Assembly (NCBI GenBank): GCA_046530735.1
Contig: JBHEQV010000004.1
Location: 62,001 to 126,000 of the forward strand
Reading direction: 5' to 3'
Source: Arsenophonus sp046530735
GTDB lineage: Bacteria > Pseudomonadota > Gammaproteobacteria > Enterobacterales > Enterobacteriaceae
Length of the DNA: 64,000 nt
The notes beneath the pieces are model-generated. The model saw only the letters and a list, made by a program, of their open reading frames with translations. It made no database searches and was not told the DNA's origin. Numbering within the stretch: the first letter of the stretch is position 1; every line of letters starts with the position of its first letter. The translations under genes and the position numbers were made by a program. Shown here piece after piece: positions 1 through 11,039 of the stretch.

Positions 1-449
1 GCAGGATACGACATCATCTCTAAAACTTTATATAACAGAAATATATATAACTGATAAATAATAGAGTAGTTCATTTATTTTTAAATTATTTTTATTTTTT
101 TAAAATGTAATATTTACATGAATATGATATTCATCATCTTTATTTTTTAGAAATTTGAATATCGATTATTATCTATAATAAATAATTTCTTATAAGAAAT
201 TAGTGAGATCTGATACTTTTTTATTCTTAATTGATAATATTTAATACATCATTCAATGAATTAGTATTGATTTAACTGCTTAATTTAATTAGTTATATGA
301 ATTTATTATTCTTATTTAATTAATAAAGAAACAATATGCATAAATGTTAATATGACACATGCAACTATGAAAAAAAGTGTTTTTAAGGCATAATATGGTG
401 CAATTAATCTACTAGAAATGCTTTGTATCAACTAAAAATAGAGATAGTC
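1..449. other. AT-rich stretch, no gene seen
   Basis: No reading frame, RNA or repeat could be recognised here. The DNA is very AT-rich and stops are dense in all frames. It precedes the xerD relic and is probably decayed coding or spacer DNA. Confidence 0.4.
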
Positions 450-1340
450 TCATCCGTTGATAGAATAATTTTTCGATACTATTTTTCTTGATTACGATTT
501 AGCGGCTAATACATTTTCTTCTTATCGTACTGATTTACAATCAGTGTAGTTGCCTGCTTATTGTACTATACTTATGATCTATTTACGGTAGAGATCATGA
601 ATTATAATCTTTTCTAGCTGGAAAAGTTGAGGGTGGTTATAAATCAAGCAGTCCTGATAGTTTACTTAATGCCACATCTGTCGACGCTTATTTTAGTATT
701 TCTATTGTTAGAAACTATCAATAATGATGATCCGATAGCATAATTGTCGGCACCTAAATTTCTATAAAACTGCTACCTAAATATGTTAATGAGAAACAAC
801 TTAAAACTTATTCTAAGCGCCTGCCACTAATGATCCGATTAAATTAAAAAATAAAGCGATGTTTGATGTGCTTTATGCATGTGAGTTATGTGTTTCTGAA
901 CTAGTTGTCTGATATTAATAGATATTAGTTTATGTCAGGGTGTTATTCAAGTACTGGAAAAGATAATTAAAAAACGGTTGCTACCCTTGGGGTAGGGTCT
1001 ATTTATTAGCTGAAAATTATTTAAGGGGAAGTTGTTTAATCTTAATTAATAGATTGACCAATGATATGTTATTTCTGAGTAAAAAGGATGCAAATAATAC
1101 GTTAAACTTTTTAGCATCGGATTAAATATTATTTAACAATTTTTAGAATTAATAGTAAAAATTTTCTCCTCATGTATTTAAGCCATGCTTTTGTAATCTA
1201 TTTACTGAATCACATGGTGCAGATCTCCATATAGTATAAACATTATTAGGACATAGTGATCTTTCTACCACATAGATTTATACCTATGTTGTCATAGAGA
1301 GGTTAAGACATTTGCATTAATAACATCAGCCTAGAGGTTA
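450..1340 (+). pseudogene. xerD: decayed xerD (tyrosine recombinase)
   Basis: XerD with XerC resolves chromosome dimers at dif. Pieces of the protein can be read in order across frameshifts and stops: YDLAANTFSSYRTDL near 490 (family EKNLAENTLNAYRRDL), LEGGYK near 620, LKNKAMFDVLYA near 840, VSELV near 890, KRLLPLG near 975, LLGHSDLSTT near 1240 and ERLRHLH near 1300, the conserved C-terminal end. Many in-frame stops remain, including one next to the catalytic Tyr region (LSTT-stop-IYTYV). It lies just upstream of dsbC in the same direction, exactly as in xerD-dsbC-recJ of E. coli. The 5' limit is approximate. The protein cannot be made. Confidence 0.88.
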
Positions 1341-1362
1341 TTGAAGATCAAGGAAATTTTAA

Positions 1363-2085
1363 ATGAAAAAAAATATCATATGGTTAATTAGTTTTCTAGC
1401 TGCAGTATCACATTTTGTATTGGCTGATGATGTGGCTATCAAAAGAACATTAAATAAAATGAGCATAGAAACTGAGGATATCCATCCATCACCTATTGTA
1501 GGTTTAAGTGCAGTGATTACTAACCAAGGGCTAATTTATGTAACCGAAGATGGTAAGTATTTATTAGAAGGTCCTATTTATGATTTAAGTGGTCAAATGC
1601 CAATTAATGTCACAAATCAGATTTTAGCAAAGAAAATAGAATCAATGAGTGATCAGATGATCATATTTAAATCAGCAGAGGAAAAATATCTTGTTACTAT
1701 ATTTACCGATGTTACTTGTGGTTATTGCAAGAAATTTCATCAAGATATAGGAGAATATAATAAAAATGGTATAACCGTACGTTATTTGGCATTTCCTCGC
1801 AATGGCCTTCACGAGGAATCAGCTAAAGCAATGACATCTATCTGGTGTAGCACTAATCCTAAAAAAGCATTCACAGACGCTTTAAAAGGCGAAATAGTTT
1901 CTCCAATTGAAAAATGTAAAATGGTGGATATTGCTGCTCAATTTAATATCGGTCATATGCTTGGAATTAATGGAACACCCGCTTTGGTATTAGAAGATGG
2001 TACAGTAATACCTGGTTACATGGCCGCAGATGATTTAGTTAAAGAGTTAGAAAAGCTTAAAAAAAATAATAATAAGTTTCCATAA
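1363..2085 (+). CDS. dsbC: protein disulfide isomerase DsbC
   Basis: Periplasmic disulfide isomerase that reshuffles wrong disulfides; in E. coli it works as a V-shaped homodimer kept reduced by DsbD. The 240 residues match the usual precursor length (about 236). Residues 1-21 form a signal peptide (MKKN start, hydrophobic core, cut after VLA before DDVAIKRTL). The N-terminal dimerisation domain follows, then a thioredoxin fold with active site CGYC near residue 119 and cis-Pro loop GTPALV near 205. Both structural cysteines are present (SIWCS near 161, EKCK near 187). The ATG follows a GGAAAT-type site. It is the only intact member of the xerD-dsbC-recJ block and starts 22 bp after the xerD relic. 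Confidence 0.96.
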   Translation: MKKNIIWLISFLAAVSHFVLADDVAIKRTLNKMSIETEDIHPSPIVGLSAVITNQGLIYVTEDGKYLLEGPIYDLSGQMPINVTNQILAKKIESMSDQMIIFKSAEEKYLVTIFTDVTCGYCKKFHQDIGEYNKNGITVRYLAFPRNGLHEESAKAMTSIWCSTNPKKAFTDALKGEIVSPIEKCKMVDIAAQFNIGHMLGINGTPALVLEDGTVIPGYMAADDLVKELEKLKKNNNKFP

Positions 2086-2095
2086 ATATAGAAAT

Positions 2096-4810
2096 AGAGT
2101 TTTCTCGCCAACTAAAATTAAATGATACCCATTTTCCTACGAATTTGTTGCTGGTATTGCGCTGTTTGTATGCCATTAGAGGAGTATTTATCATAAAATA
2201 AGTTAAAATAGCTAAAAATGATTACTTAATTATCAATTACTTAATGGTATTAAAACACTGGTTCAGATGTTAATCACTATTCTGAATGAGCAGTCCTGAA
2301 TTATAGTGCTCGTCGATTTTAACGTTAATGGTGTAACTAGTACGCATTGACAGTACGTGCGCTAACACGTAATTTTATGGTATCGTCATTTTAATTATAT
2401 GGTTCCTAACCAATTTGAAGATGGTTAGGGCTTAGCTAGCACGCTGGTTATTGATAAAGTTATTAAAAGAAAATAGGAGTTTATCATTATTATTGGTAAT
2501 GATATATCCTTCTATGAAGTCGTTGTTGTTGTTTACTGAGATGGAATAAAAATGATTATTATTGACTGTCATTTGCAACGAGAAACCTTGGCTTGTACAA
2601 AAGTAATTATTAATCCTAATTGTTAGGTCCCGAATCATTATATAAATTCTCCTATAGGAGACTTCTATTCATGCAGAAATAGCTACTGAGGTATAGTTAA
2701 AGGAAAATATCGTCATCATGAGCCTTCATCATTAGACAATTCTAACACCTAAAATCAGAAGTGTTCTTTAAGCAAAAGAAGATAGCTTACGTCTACTTTT
2801 AGTAGGGTTATGACATATCTGAACTTTACTTTTTCTAAGTGGTAAAACTAACTGATGTTGATAATCGCAGTCATACTTGCATTGTTTGCTGATGATCCTT
2901 TGGCCAACTCAAAAAGTCATAGTTGTTTTCTGTAAAAACGTTTCTCTACCTCTCGACAATCTACTGGCAGTTGTACGCAAATTTTCGAACCCTATAGTAT
3001 CTTGCTCTGACCTATACCACTATTATGCGCATAAATTAAAGGGAATTTGTGTAAAATGAGGCAAGAAGTATCAAAGTCAAAATATAAAGCATTTAAAACT
3101 ACGATCTTGATTACTTGCATGTAGATATAAATATTTTCTGCAAATTCTAAATAAAACTTCACGACATTATCTTTTTATAGGTACAAATCTTATCCATACA
3201 ATAAGATTTGATTTGTCTTTATAAGGTCAAGATAGCAGATAATTTCTAACCCTTATTACGTGATCTTAACCCAGCATATCTTATGACTATCCATCTAGTA
3301 CTTATAGGTAAAGACAATGGGAAAGAATTTATAGACTGCCTTTTTGGTTTGTAAAATATTCAGCCACTAGAAAATATGAATTAGAACATTTCGTTTGTCT
3401 ACAGAGAGTTTGCTATAGAAAACCGACTTATTCGACGATGCATCCTTAAACAAAAAAGGATATGCCTACTGATTTAATGGGAGTATGGAATGGATGTAAA
3501 GCCATTATTTCAATTCTGCTTAAGAGCCTTGAGATAACTTCAATATGAATATATTTAGCTGTACAATCAGGAATTATGCCAATCAGTATTGGATAGTAAA
3601 ACTTTATTTCAGTCTATGAAATTATTTGTTCAAAATTAAATTTAAATTATTCAAAAAAACCATGCTATCCTTTCTAGAAAATAATAGGTAATTAATAGTT
3701 TTTATTTAATATCAGCCATTACATTCTGGTTTTCGTTAAACTGGTTGGTTTAAGTAACAATTAGTAAGAGATGCTTAATTTTGCTGAATTATTAGATTTG
3801 GTTATATTAAATAGGGTAGCAGATCTTATTTTCTTAGATAGAAACAATTATATAATAGTCTATTAAAGTTTGAATCGTGTATTAAGTTGAGGCTGGAGAA
3901 GCTGTGTTGGAATTAAAAGTTTAATTAAAGTTTTAAAACGTAATGTTAATTGTTTAGTTATTAATGATTTAGGTTTTCAATTTAGTAAAGATTCAGTGCT
4001 GCTGAAAGATTAGATGAATATCGTTCACACTAGAAAATTGGCTAATGAATTAGATAGTTTAAGTCATGCCGCCGTAAAATTAAATAGGATATGTAGCAAG
4101 GAAATGGAGGAAAGGATCAGAGCCTGGCGACTGCAGATTTTGAATAAATAGAAAAATCTCATCAAATGCTAAATGATTTCGTACTCTATTCATCCTGAAT
4201 AGCATCATGGAGTACTTAGAAGATTAGCCTCTTAAATAAAAAAAGGTTTTTATCGTCCTGTTTATCGCCTTTTGTGCCAAAATAAAAGGGATTCAAAAGA
4301 TTTATGGCGTTTCAATCTATGGTTTATATTTACGAAATGCTATTGAATGCTTAGATATGCTTAATCTAAAATTAATTTTAAAGTTTGTCAGTCTTCTCTA
4401 TGTCTGTAGGATTAATGATAAAGGAGAAAAGTTTACTCAGTTTTAAGAGAACTTTGCTAAGATAATAGTAAAACTGCTGGATAATGATATACTTGAATGA
4501 GTTATTTAGGGTGAGGGTCAACTTAATAATTAAGAGTTATCATTGAATATTGGTGAATTAATTATAAATGACAGGTCATCAGATAGCCTTTTTATCAGTC
4601 TATTTTGATGGTAATTTTGTTTACTGGAAGAACGTCTTGTTAGTTATTGTCATTAAAAGTGATATTAGAATTACTGTTTAGTTAACCGATAATAGATGCC
4701 ATCTTTTTTAATATTAATATCGATTATTGGTATAATAATTGCATTAAATGGTCAAGTTGGCTTATAAACTTGATGATTAGGAAATAAATCACTTTTTAAT
4801 TAAAAAGAAA
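2096..4810 (+). pseudogene. recJ: decayed recJ, split by an IS481 relic
   Basis: RecJ is the 5'-3' single-strand exonuclease of recombination and repair. The N-terminal part reads NDTHFPTNLLLVLRCLYA near 2120 (family ETADLPAELPPLLRRLYA), then IIVLVDFNVNG near 2300 (family DFDADG), NYMVPNQFEDG near 2395 and KVIINPN near 2600. After an inserted IS481-type relic (about 2700-3690) the protein resumes: FAELLDLVILNRVADLIFLD near 3785 (family LAELLDLVALGTVADVVPLD), then INDLGFQFS, ANELDSLS, YSIHPE near 4185, RFYRPV near 4250, and AIFFNINIDYW near 4695. Frameshifts and stops are many. It starts about 10 bp after dsbC, the E. coli order. Confidence 0.88.
2700..3690 (+). mobile_element. IS481-family transposase relic, copy A (inside recJ)
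   Basis: Degenerate DDE transposase read through frameshifts: a DNRSHT motif near 2855, LPLDNLLAVVRKFSNP near 2950 (family LPLDDLLAVTREFLNP), DNGKEFIDCLFGL near 3310 (family DNGKEFTDRLFGL, containing the second catalytic Asp), then LYNQELCQSVLDSKT near 3560 (family LYNHQLPQSAL..KTP) and a final KKPCYPF. The order is that of short IS481 transposases of about 315 residues. Two further relics in this window (copy C at 16720-17600 minus, copy B at 58776-59225 plus) align with it at nucleotide level. No terminal inverted repeats could be fixed, so the ends are approximate. It is dead. Confidence 0.82.
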
Positions 4811-4999
4811 AGTTATCCATTTTTTCTAAAAAGAGATGAATCGGTTTATTGGGTATCTTTTAAATGAAAGCTTCGTGATAGTATGGTTTTAGCCTAACTC
4901 TCTAATTTAAGAATATTAACCATAGGTTTAGATTAATAAACTTCTTTATTGCTCTATTTTATGTATTCTTTTTTATAACAATTCTATTGCCTGTTTATA

Positions 5000-5560
5000 T
5001 TCCTCTTTGAGCGCCAGTAAAAGAGCCTGTCGCAACATGAATATACATTTATAAATATTTTAGGTGCCAGGAATCTCCTGTATCTGCCCAAAGAATCCCG
5101 GTTTTTTTGATTTTTTTTACGGCTTTTATCTACAGCACCTTATATACCTTTATTAATAAGGTTTCCTGTTTATGATTTAACAAGAAACCATAGTAACGAA
5201 TCATTTAAAATATCTGGCCAAATATAGCTAAATATATAGCGCTCAATCATCTATTTTTGTGTTAGTATCTGCTTTCGTGTTCTTTTGAGTACAGTCCTTA
5301 TATTAATGATGCGAAATCCTATTTCTTTAATACCGTATTTTTGATACGAATACACGTGGAGGTTTAAGCTAACATTCGAGGTATTTCATACTATATACCA
5401 CGTTTCTTTTGGTTTTTTTTAGCAAAACGCACTTTACAGTAACGCCCCCCATACTCTAACTTCATATAACACTGCTACAGTTTCCTAGCAAAAATTTACT
5501 CAGATTAAGGAAGACTACTGGGATTTATTAGGTCATCGCTGTAATGCAGAACCCAGATGA
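5000..5560 (-). mobile_element. IS91-like transposase relic
   Basis: On the minus strand the segment around 5210-5170 reads MIRYYGFLLNHKQ followed by VYKVL, resembling the RxxRYYGFL signature of IS91-type (Y2, HUH) transposases just before their C-terminal Cys region. An upstream piece (GGRYCKVRF near 5450) fits the preceding domain only loosely. Frameshifts and stops are frequent and the conserved tyrosines cannot be placed. Family assignment rests mainly on one motif. Confidence 0.45.
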
Positions 5561-6690
5561 CAGCTCCTCGCTACATTTCTTTTATCACTCCTTTTTTTAA
5601 AGAGTATCTATCCAATCCATACAGCATATTTAATATCTAAATTGCTATGAGTGATGGAGATATGAGCATGTAGATGTTGATTGAGTTCTCAATCATAAGT
5701 ATCCAAAGCACAGACGATATCAATTTCAATAACTTGTTTATTTACAAACTACAGCATAGCACGGATGTGGTGGGAGCTCAAAATATAGAGTTGAGTTGCT
5801 GGTAGTTATTATTAAAAAAAAGTAAAGAAGATAAGAATATAGTAAAGTAATGTGTTGTTAGTTATAGTCTAGTAAAATATAAACTTGCTGTATTAAGCAC
5901 TACTCACTAGCTTTTAAGTCAGATGAACTACAGATTTCTGACTTACAAATTTGACAAAAAATAGTAGTCTGACATTCAAAAAATGCAGACCAGTAGTGCC
6001 GGATAACCTATTGCACAAGTGCGCAGTCAAGTATTTGCTTGATAGTTAGACTGATCCCATTAGTTAATACTTTCATCGTGTTTTTAAAGAAAGGTTACCA
6101 CAGTCGTCATCAATGGCGAAAAACAGTTTAGTTAGTGGATATACATCTTTATAAATTATCTCTGAGTATCTCTGTGTCAGAGATATATAGAAATTGTGAT
6201 CCCATTCGAATTTGTCAATGTCTATTTGCTCAGTTATCTTTCTGTTTCTTTAAGAGGGAGGAAGAAACTGAGATTATTCTAGTTACTTATAGGTAATGAA
6301 TTTATCGGCAAGCATACTTTTAGTTATTGCTCCTTAATGTAGTTATCTCCAGCATTAACAGCTTGGTCTTGCCCCTCTGTTATTTAAAATCAAGGATAAT
6401 CGTGATTAGAGAGATGGATAATATTTACGTGTATAGAAAAAATGGGGACAGAAAGGCGAAGATACTACCGTATGACCTCTTTGCGATATGATAAAAAATC
6501 AGTTGCTCTTCATTATTCATTTTTTAAGGGAGATCATAAAGTACTTCAGATAAATAGGCGCTTTGTAATACGTAAAGTAGCGTATTATCTCCTGCTCTGC
6601 CAAGTTTACTATCTTTAAGAGATTTATTCTGGTTCATCTGGATTAATCATTAAAAATTTATATATCTCAAAGTATAAAAGAGTACTAAAA
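5561..6690. other. gene-free stretch, nothing recognised
   Basis: About 1.1 kb between the IS91-like and IS256 relics. I read short open segments on both strands but none matched a family I know. Probably decayed coding DNA. Confidence 0.35.
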
Positions 6691-6699
6691 TCAAATTAG

Positions 6700-8090
6700 A
6701 TCATTTATGGTATATAGAGTTTTAGAAATATTGGTATTCTGCTGATTAATTTTGTGAATGATTTCAAGAACAGAAAATAATATGCCATGAAAAGTTTACT
6801 ATACTGTGATCTGTGAAATGAGATATTACTCTAATCCATTACATGATCTCATCCGTGATGCTAGCAGGAAGCTTATAGTAACGCTGTTGAGGAGGAGTTC
6901 GAAGTCCACATTCTGTGAAGAGAGTATTCTAAACGCTGTTTTTGTCGAGGCGGTCTTATATGGTCGTGTCTATAACGATTATTTGCTAGAGCGAATCATA
7001 CAGACTGGTATTGGCAATGTTAAGATTAAAGTGGTTAAGGTTAAAGAGAAATCATAGAGACAACGAAATATTCTTTAACATCTCGTTTCTAGCGCCTTAT
7101 CTTAAGGGTATAAAAGTAGCGAAGAGTTGCTATCATGGGTTGGGGTAGTTGTTAGCCATCTCTCCTACCGCTAATTTTTTCATGAATTCCTAGAGCGCTT
7201 CTCGGTGAAAAGCGCATGGTCTTTTACTGTAAAGGTATCAGTAGACTGAAACAGCAATATATTGAAGAATAATAGCCAATAGTAGCTGTGTGATTTAAGC
7301 GATACGAGCTACATTTATTTTTGTGCTGATGACATAATACCCTATCAGGCAAGATGATCACCTTTGTCTGCTGCTTAATTATCGGTGGCACTGTGCATTG
7401 ATATAAGGAGCTCATTGCACTCGAAGATGCTTATTGAGAGTAAGAAGCGAACTAGGTCGATTTCCTAAATGACCTGCTAGTACGTGACTTAATCGTATTT
7501 CCAAGGCTTTGTACGGAGATGCGGTGCTTGGGTTTTTGGATGCAATGGTAAAGATATATCCCTGAACGCGAAGTATCAACGCCATTAGATACACAAAATA
7601 GCTAATGCACTGATTTCATTTTCTAAAGGTATGTAATCAAAAGTTAAGGATGAGCTCTTGAGCTTTGCCTAATAAGAGAGTCGCGATGCTGATAATAAAG
7701 CTCTTAATATTTTTGTTGGCAAGGTTTTTAGCGAAGCATCCTTCTACAGTGATTAAGAAGCTAGAAAAAGATTAAAGAAAATTGCTGCATCCTAATGACT
7801 TTTTATCAGCGTAATATATATAGATCGTTAATAATAAAAAGAAGTTCGATTAAATTAGCTTTTGCGACAGTCTGAAGCTAAGAATCCGACGCACGATAAG
7901 CACTTGTAAGTTCAAGAAAAATAATGCTTTTAATGGTATTTAAGCTGCTACAGTATATTCATAAAATCTAGAACTGGCTAAAGAGATTTAGCTTATTGAT
8001 CCTGGTAATGATAAGGTTTAATTTAATGACGGAGAACAGATTAATGAAGTATCAGAGCCTAGCTTAATCGCCATATACTAGATTTGTTAG
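6700..8090 (+). mobile_element. IS256-family transposase relic, copy 1
   Basis: Nearly full-length but broken IS256 (mutator-type) transposase. The best preserved part, an open frame at 6806-7057, reads LIRDASRKL and IIQTGIGNVKIKVVKVKEKS (family ERTIQTGIGDVEVKVPKVRDRS). After stops come ELIALEDAY near 7405 (family ELIAIEDGYRES), LGFW near 7525 (family GDGALGFW), KLEKD near 7770 and a C-terminal tail to about 8090. The 64 bp before the frame are similar to copy 3 at 59950. It lies immediately downstream of aroE's 3' end, pointing at it. Inactive; the 83-residue open frame is not a separate gene. Confidence 0.85.
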
Positions 8091-8152
8091 TAACTCTAAT
8101 TTTACCTGAAATCATTATTATTCCCCTGTATAAATATGGCAACTGATTTATA

Positions 8153-8965
8153 TCAATATTTTTCTTTTAATTGCTGCAATACAGATAAAATATTAGGTAA
8201 TTTACCGTGCCACAATTTAAAAGCAAAAGCTGCCTGACCTACTAACATGCCAATACCATCAGCATATTTTAATACTCCATGAGTTTTTGCTAATCTTAAA
8301 AATGGTGTTTCATTTAATCGATAGAACATATCATAACAAAAAACGTTTTGCCTAAATATTTTAGGTGAAATAGAAGGAACTTCCCTTGCAATTCCAGAAG
8401 ATGTCGCGTTAATAATTAAATCATACTCAGCAGAATGAATAGATTCCATCATCAATGAATTAATATCTCCTATAATAGAAAATTGTTTTGCTAATTTATC
8501 TGCCTTACTATATGTACGATTTGTAATCGTTATTCGACAACCGTAATTTAAAATAGGAGCGATAACACCACGTGCTGCACCACCAGCACCAATTACTAAT
8601 ATATGGATCCCTTTTTTAATAAACCTCAAACGCTCAAGATCTAAAACTAAACCTATTCCATCGGTATTATCACCCAGCAATCTATGATTATCTAATCTCT
8701 TGATAGTATTAACTGAAGCACATATTTGAGCTTCTTCAGTTAATTCATCAACATTATGATAGGCTAATTCCTTAAAAGGCAAACTAATATTTACGCCCAT
8801 TCCTCCTATACAAAAAAAATTATCTAATTTTTCTTTAAATTTATTTAAAGGAACTAGCACTTTTCCATATTCATATTTAATATGAGTTTGCTCAGCAAAT
8901 AATTTATGAATAAGTGGTGATTTACTATGTACTACTGGATTTCCAAATACTGCAAATTCTTTCAT
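8153..8965 (-). CDS. aroE: shikimate dehydrogenase AroE
   Basis: Reduces 3-dehydroshikimate to shikimate with NADPH, the fourth step to chorismate in the cytoplasm. Its 270 residues match the family (about 272). The N-terminal substrate domain has FGNPVVHSKSP (family GNPIAHSKSP), the catalytic lysine in NISLPFKELAY near residue 65 and the catalytic aspartate in GDNTDGIGL near 102. The NADP-binding Rossmann domain has GAGGAARG near 127 and NATSSG near 188. It starts 5 bp after the tsaC stop, so the two form an operon, as in many enterobacteria. All catalytic positions are present, so it is probably functional. Confidence 0.96.
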   Translation of the reverse strand: MKEFAVFGNPVVHSKSPLIHKLFAEQTHIKYEYGKVLVPLNKFKEKLDNFFCIGGMGVNISLPFKELAYHNVDELTEEAQICASVNTIKRLDNHRLLGDNTDGIGLVLDLERLRFIKKGIHILVIGAGGAARGVIAPILNYGCRITITNRTYSKADKLAKQFSIIGDINSLMMESIHSAEYDLIINATSSGIAREVPSISPKIFRQNVFCYDMFYRLNETPFLRLAKTHGVLKYADGIGMLVGQAAFAFKLWHGKLPNILSVLQQLKEKY

Positions 8966-8970
8966 TTATA

Positions 8971-9540
8971 TTAACCTTTTCGATATAAGTAATCCGTCAT
9001 TATATCTCGAATTTCAGATGGATTATTACGTCCATCAACAGAACCATCTAAAACGAATACTTTGTCATTAAACTGCGCAATAACTTCCTCTTTTGTTTTA
9101 CATGGTGATAATCCATTTAAATTAGCACTAGTAGAAATTAGTGGTTTACCATATAAAAAACAAAGTTTTTTAATTAATTTAAAATTCGTAATCCGAACTG
9201 CAAGTGAATTAAATTTTCCTGTTAACAATTTTGATATGTTTTTTCTAGCTGGCACTACCCAGGTTATAGCTTTAGGCCCTATTGAAAGCATCATTTCTTT
9301 TTGTAAATTAGTTAATTTATTATCATCAATATAAGGTATTAATTGTTTATAATCTCCAGCTATTAAAATTAATCCTTTTTTCCATGACCGCTTTTTTAAA
9401 GATAATAACTGACGGACTACTTTATCGTTATTAGGATCACATCCAAGACCAAAAATAGCTTCTGTCGGATATGCTATAATTTTTTCTTTATTTAGCGCTA
9501 AAATAATTTTCTGAAATGAAAGGGATATTTCATCAACCAT
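8971..9540 (-). CDS. tsaC: threonylcarbamoyl-AMP synthase TsaC (YrdC/RimN)
   Basis: Makes threonylcarbamoyl-AMP from threonine, bicarbonate and ATP for the universal t6A37 modification of ANN-decoding tRNAs; the TsaB, TsaD and TsaE partners are not in this window. The 189 residues match E. coli TsaC (190). The Sua5/YrdC fold is seen in IIAYPTEAIFGLGCDP near residue 20, LKKRSWKKGLILIAG near 47, TWVVPA near 93 and STSANLNG near 138. It is the first gene of the tsaC-aroE pair. No strong Shine-Dalgarno is seen, but this ATG gives the family's usual N-terminus. Confidence 0.93.
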   Translation of the reverse strand: MVDEISLSFQKIILALNKEKIIAYPTEAIFGLGCDPNNDKVVRQLLSLKKRSWKKGLILIAGDYKQLIPYIDDNKLTNLQKEMMLSIGPKAITWVVPARKNISKLLTGKFNSLAVRITNFKLIKKLCFLYGKPLISTSANLNGLSPCKTKEEVIAQFNDKVFVLDGSVDGRNNPSEIRDIMTDYLYRKG

Positions 9541-9799
9541 ATTAAGTTATTCCATATATTTATTACTACTATTTATTTCCTATTTTATAAAAAATAGTTG
9601 CTAGAAATCCCTATACTGTATAAAGGATTTTGCTAGAGAGGTTACTATAAAAAGCAAATCGTAATACAGATAAAATAGATTCTTTTCTAAGTATCTGCTA
9701 ACATAAAGTTATATCTCATTAGTTAACTCGGTGACAATCTGTCGGATGATATTGATCATGCATTAAAGCAACTTATTTTACTTTATCTTTCTTGTATTG

Positions 9800-10620
9800 T
9801 CACAGTGAAAATGTTATCCGCTTTCGCGCTTGATGGCGTTTTCCCCTACCCAACCGCCCCATATTAATTAGGATTACAGCGATATTGTTATAAAATCTTC
9901 AAATTATAGAAAAAGATTGAATAAAATCTTACTGGAAATGGGGTCTTCTATAGCGAAAATAGATCATAAGAATAATAGTTTAGTTATCTGCGATATATGT
10001 TGAATACCTTAACTTTGATAGAATTAGCGAAACACATACAGGGATTCATTTGAAAACATCTTTTAGATGATTTCTCCTTCCTTTCTTGATCGGCGACAGC
10101 CAATATAAATGCAGCAAGGATATTTTTTAAAGTAGACAAAATATTTTTCCTTAATCTTTTAAATGGAACTATTGTAGTTTAATAAAAAAAGCTAGAAAAC
10201 ATGAAAGAGTAAAAGATAAAAGGAAAGAATAAATTGCTCAATCTTAATCGGCAGAAATCGACAGAGGTCATTGTAATCGATGAGATCTTAAAAAGTTTAA
10301 TGCAAAGTATGTTAGCTATTTATTTAAGATGATCATCAATAAGAGTTTGTCTTTATTCGGATGGAGTTAAATGATATAAAAATATTTTCTAACGAGTATG
10401 AAATTAATCATCATCCCATAGTAATGTTAGATAATCAAAAAGTTATTAGGAAGAATTTCACATTAAAAATGTGAACAGCTATATTAGCTGATTAAAAAGA
10501 TAGCTGAGTAGAGATTCCATGATGTAAGGTCGTTTTATTTACTAAATTATCTGACCTAAAGAAAATTATTTAAAACAATAACAATTAAAATACAGACGTG
10601 GCTACCAGTTTTTTTTAAAC
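9800..10620 (+). mobile_element. IS1595-family transposase relic, copy 1
   Basis: Broken transposase with, in order, TGIHLKTSFR near 10038 (family helix-turn-helix, CGVHRNTSFRWRHRFL), a segment like the family EADETYF..SFKG (SFKWNY near 10156), KKARKHER near 10187, IDEILKSL near 10278, YSDGVK near 10357 and KNVNSYISRLKR near 10468 (family IQNVNAYHSRLKRW, followed by the RFHGVATKYL region). This ISXO2-like ISNCY/IS1595 layout is shared with a second relic at 49990-50790, to which it aligns at nucleotide level. Many frameshifts and stops; ends approximate. Confidence 0.75.
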
Positions 10621-10693
10621 AAAACAATAACCTTTTCCAACACAACCTGTTTATTATATAATTTATTTGCATAAAATATTTTTACATCTAGTC

Positions 10694-10738
10694 AAATGTT
10701 CTTTCTATTAAAAATAGATTTTAATAGAAAGAACATTT
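10694..10738. repeat. perfect 20-bp inverted repeat
   Basis: Arms at 10694-10713 and 10719-10738 are exact reverse complements with a 5-nt loop (ATAGA). Left arm starts AAATGTTCTTTC. No run of T follows on the plus strand, so it is not a standard intrinsic terminator, although on either strand the stem ends in A/T-rich sequence. No gene is seen within about 1 kb other than dead IS copies. Confidence 0.8.
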
Positions 10739-11039
10739 ATCAGAAATTGATTTAGCATTGACAACAAATTAAGATTTAATGTAACAATTACAACCATAAA
10801 TACGTCTAAAACGTAACGTTATTTGTAGTAATTTACCATCTTAACACTATAGATGGTTAACTAACGTTTCATTGTGGTTATCAATTAAATCTACATGTTC
10901 ATATTTAAATCTTTATTTCTGATTAAAATTATGCTCATTTTTAGTGTATGGGATTTCGGAGACGTGTGTCGTATCCTATTGATTGACTTTTTGGATGATT
11001 CAACAACAGAGATACATACGCTATAGAATTTACCCCTAT
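10739..11039. other. short gene-free stretch
   Basis: Between the hairpin and IS256 copy 2. A 65-codon open frame on the minus strand at 10891-11088 has no recognisable match and overlaps the start of the IS256 relic, so I do not treat it as a gene. Confidence 0.35.

Noticed and set aside
2877..3059. 60-codon open frame on the plus strand
   Set aside because: Part of the IS481 copy A transposase relic.
4811..5000. Search for prfB and lysS after recJ
   Set aside because: Expected from E. coli order, but no block could be read; prfB is essential and must be elsewhere.
6806..7057. 83-codon open frame on the plus strand
   Set aside because: It is the N-terminal part of the broken IS256 copy 1 transposase, not an independent gene.
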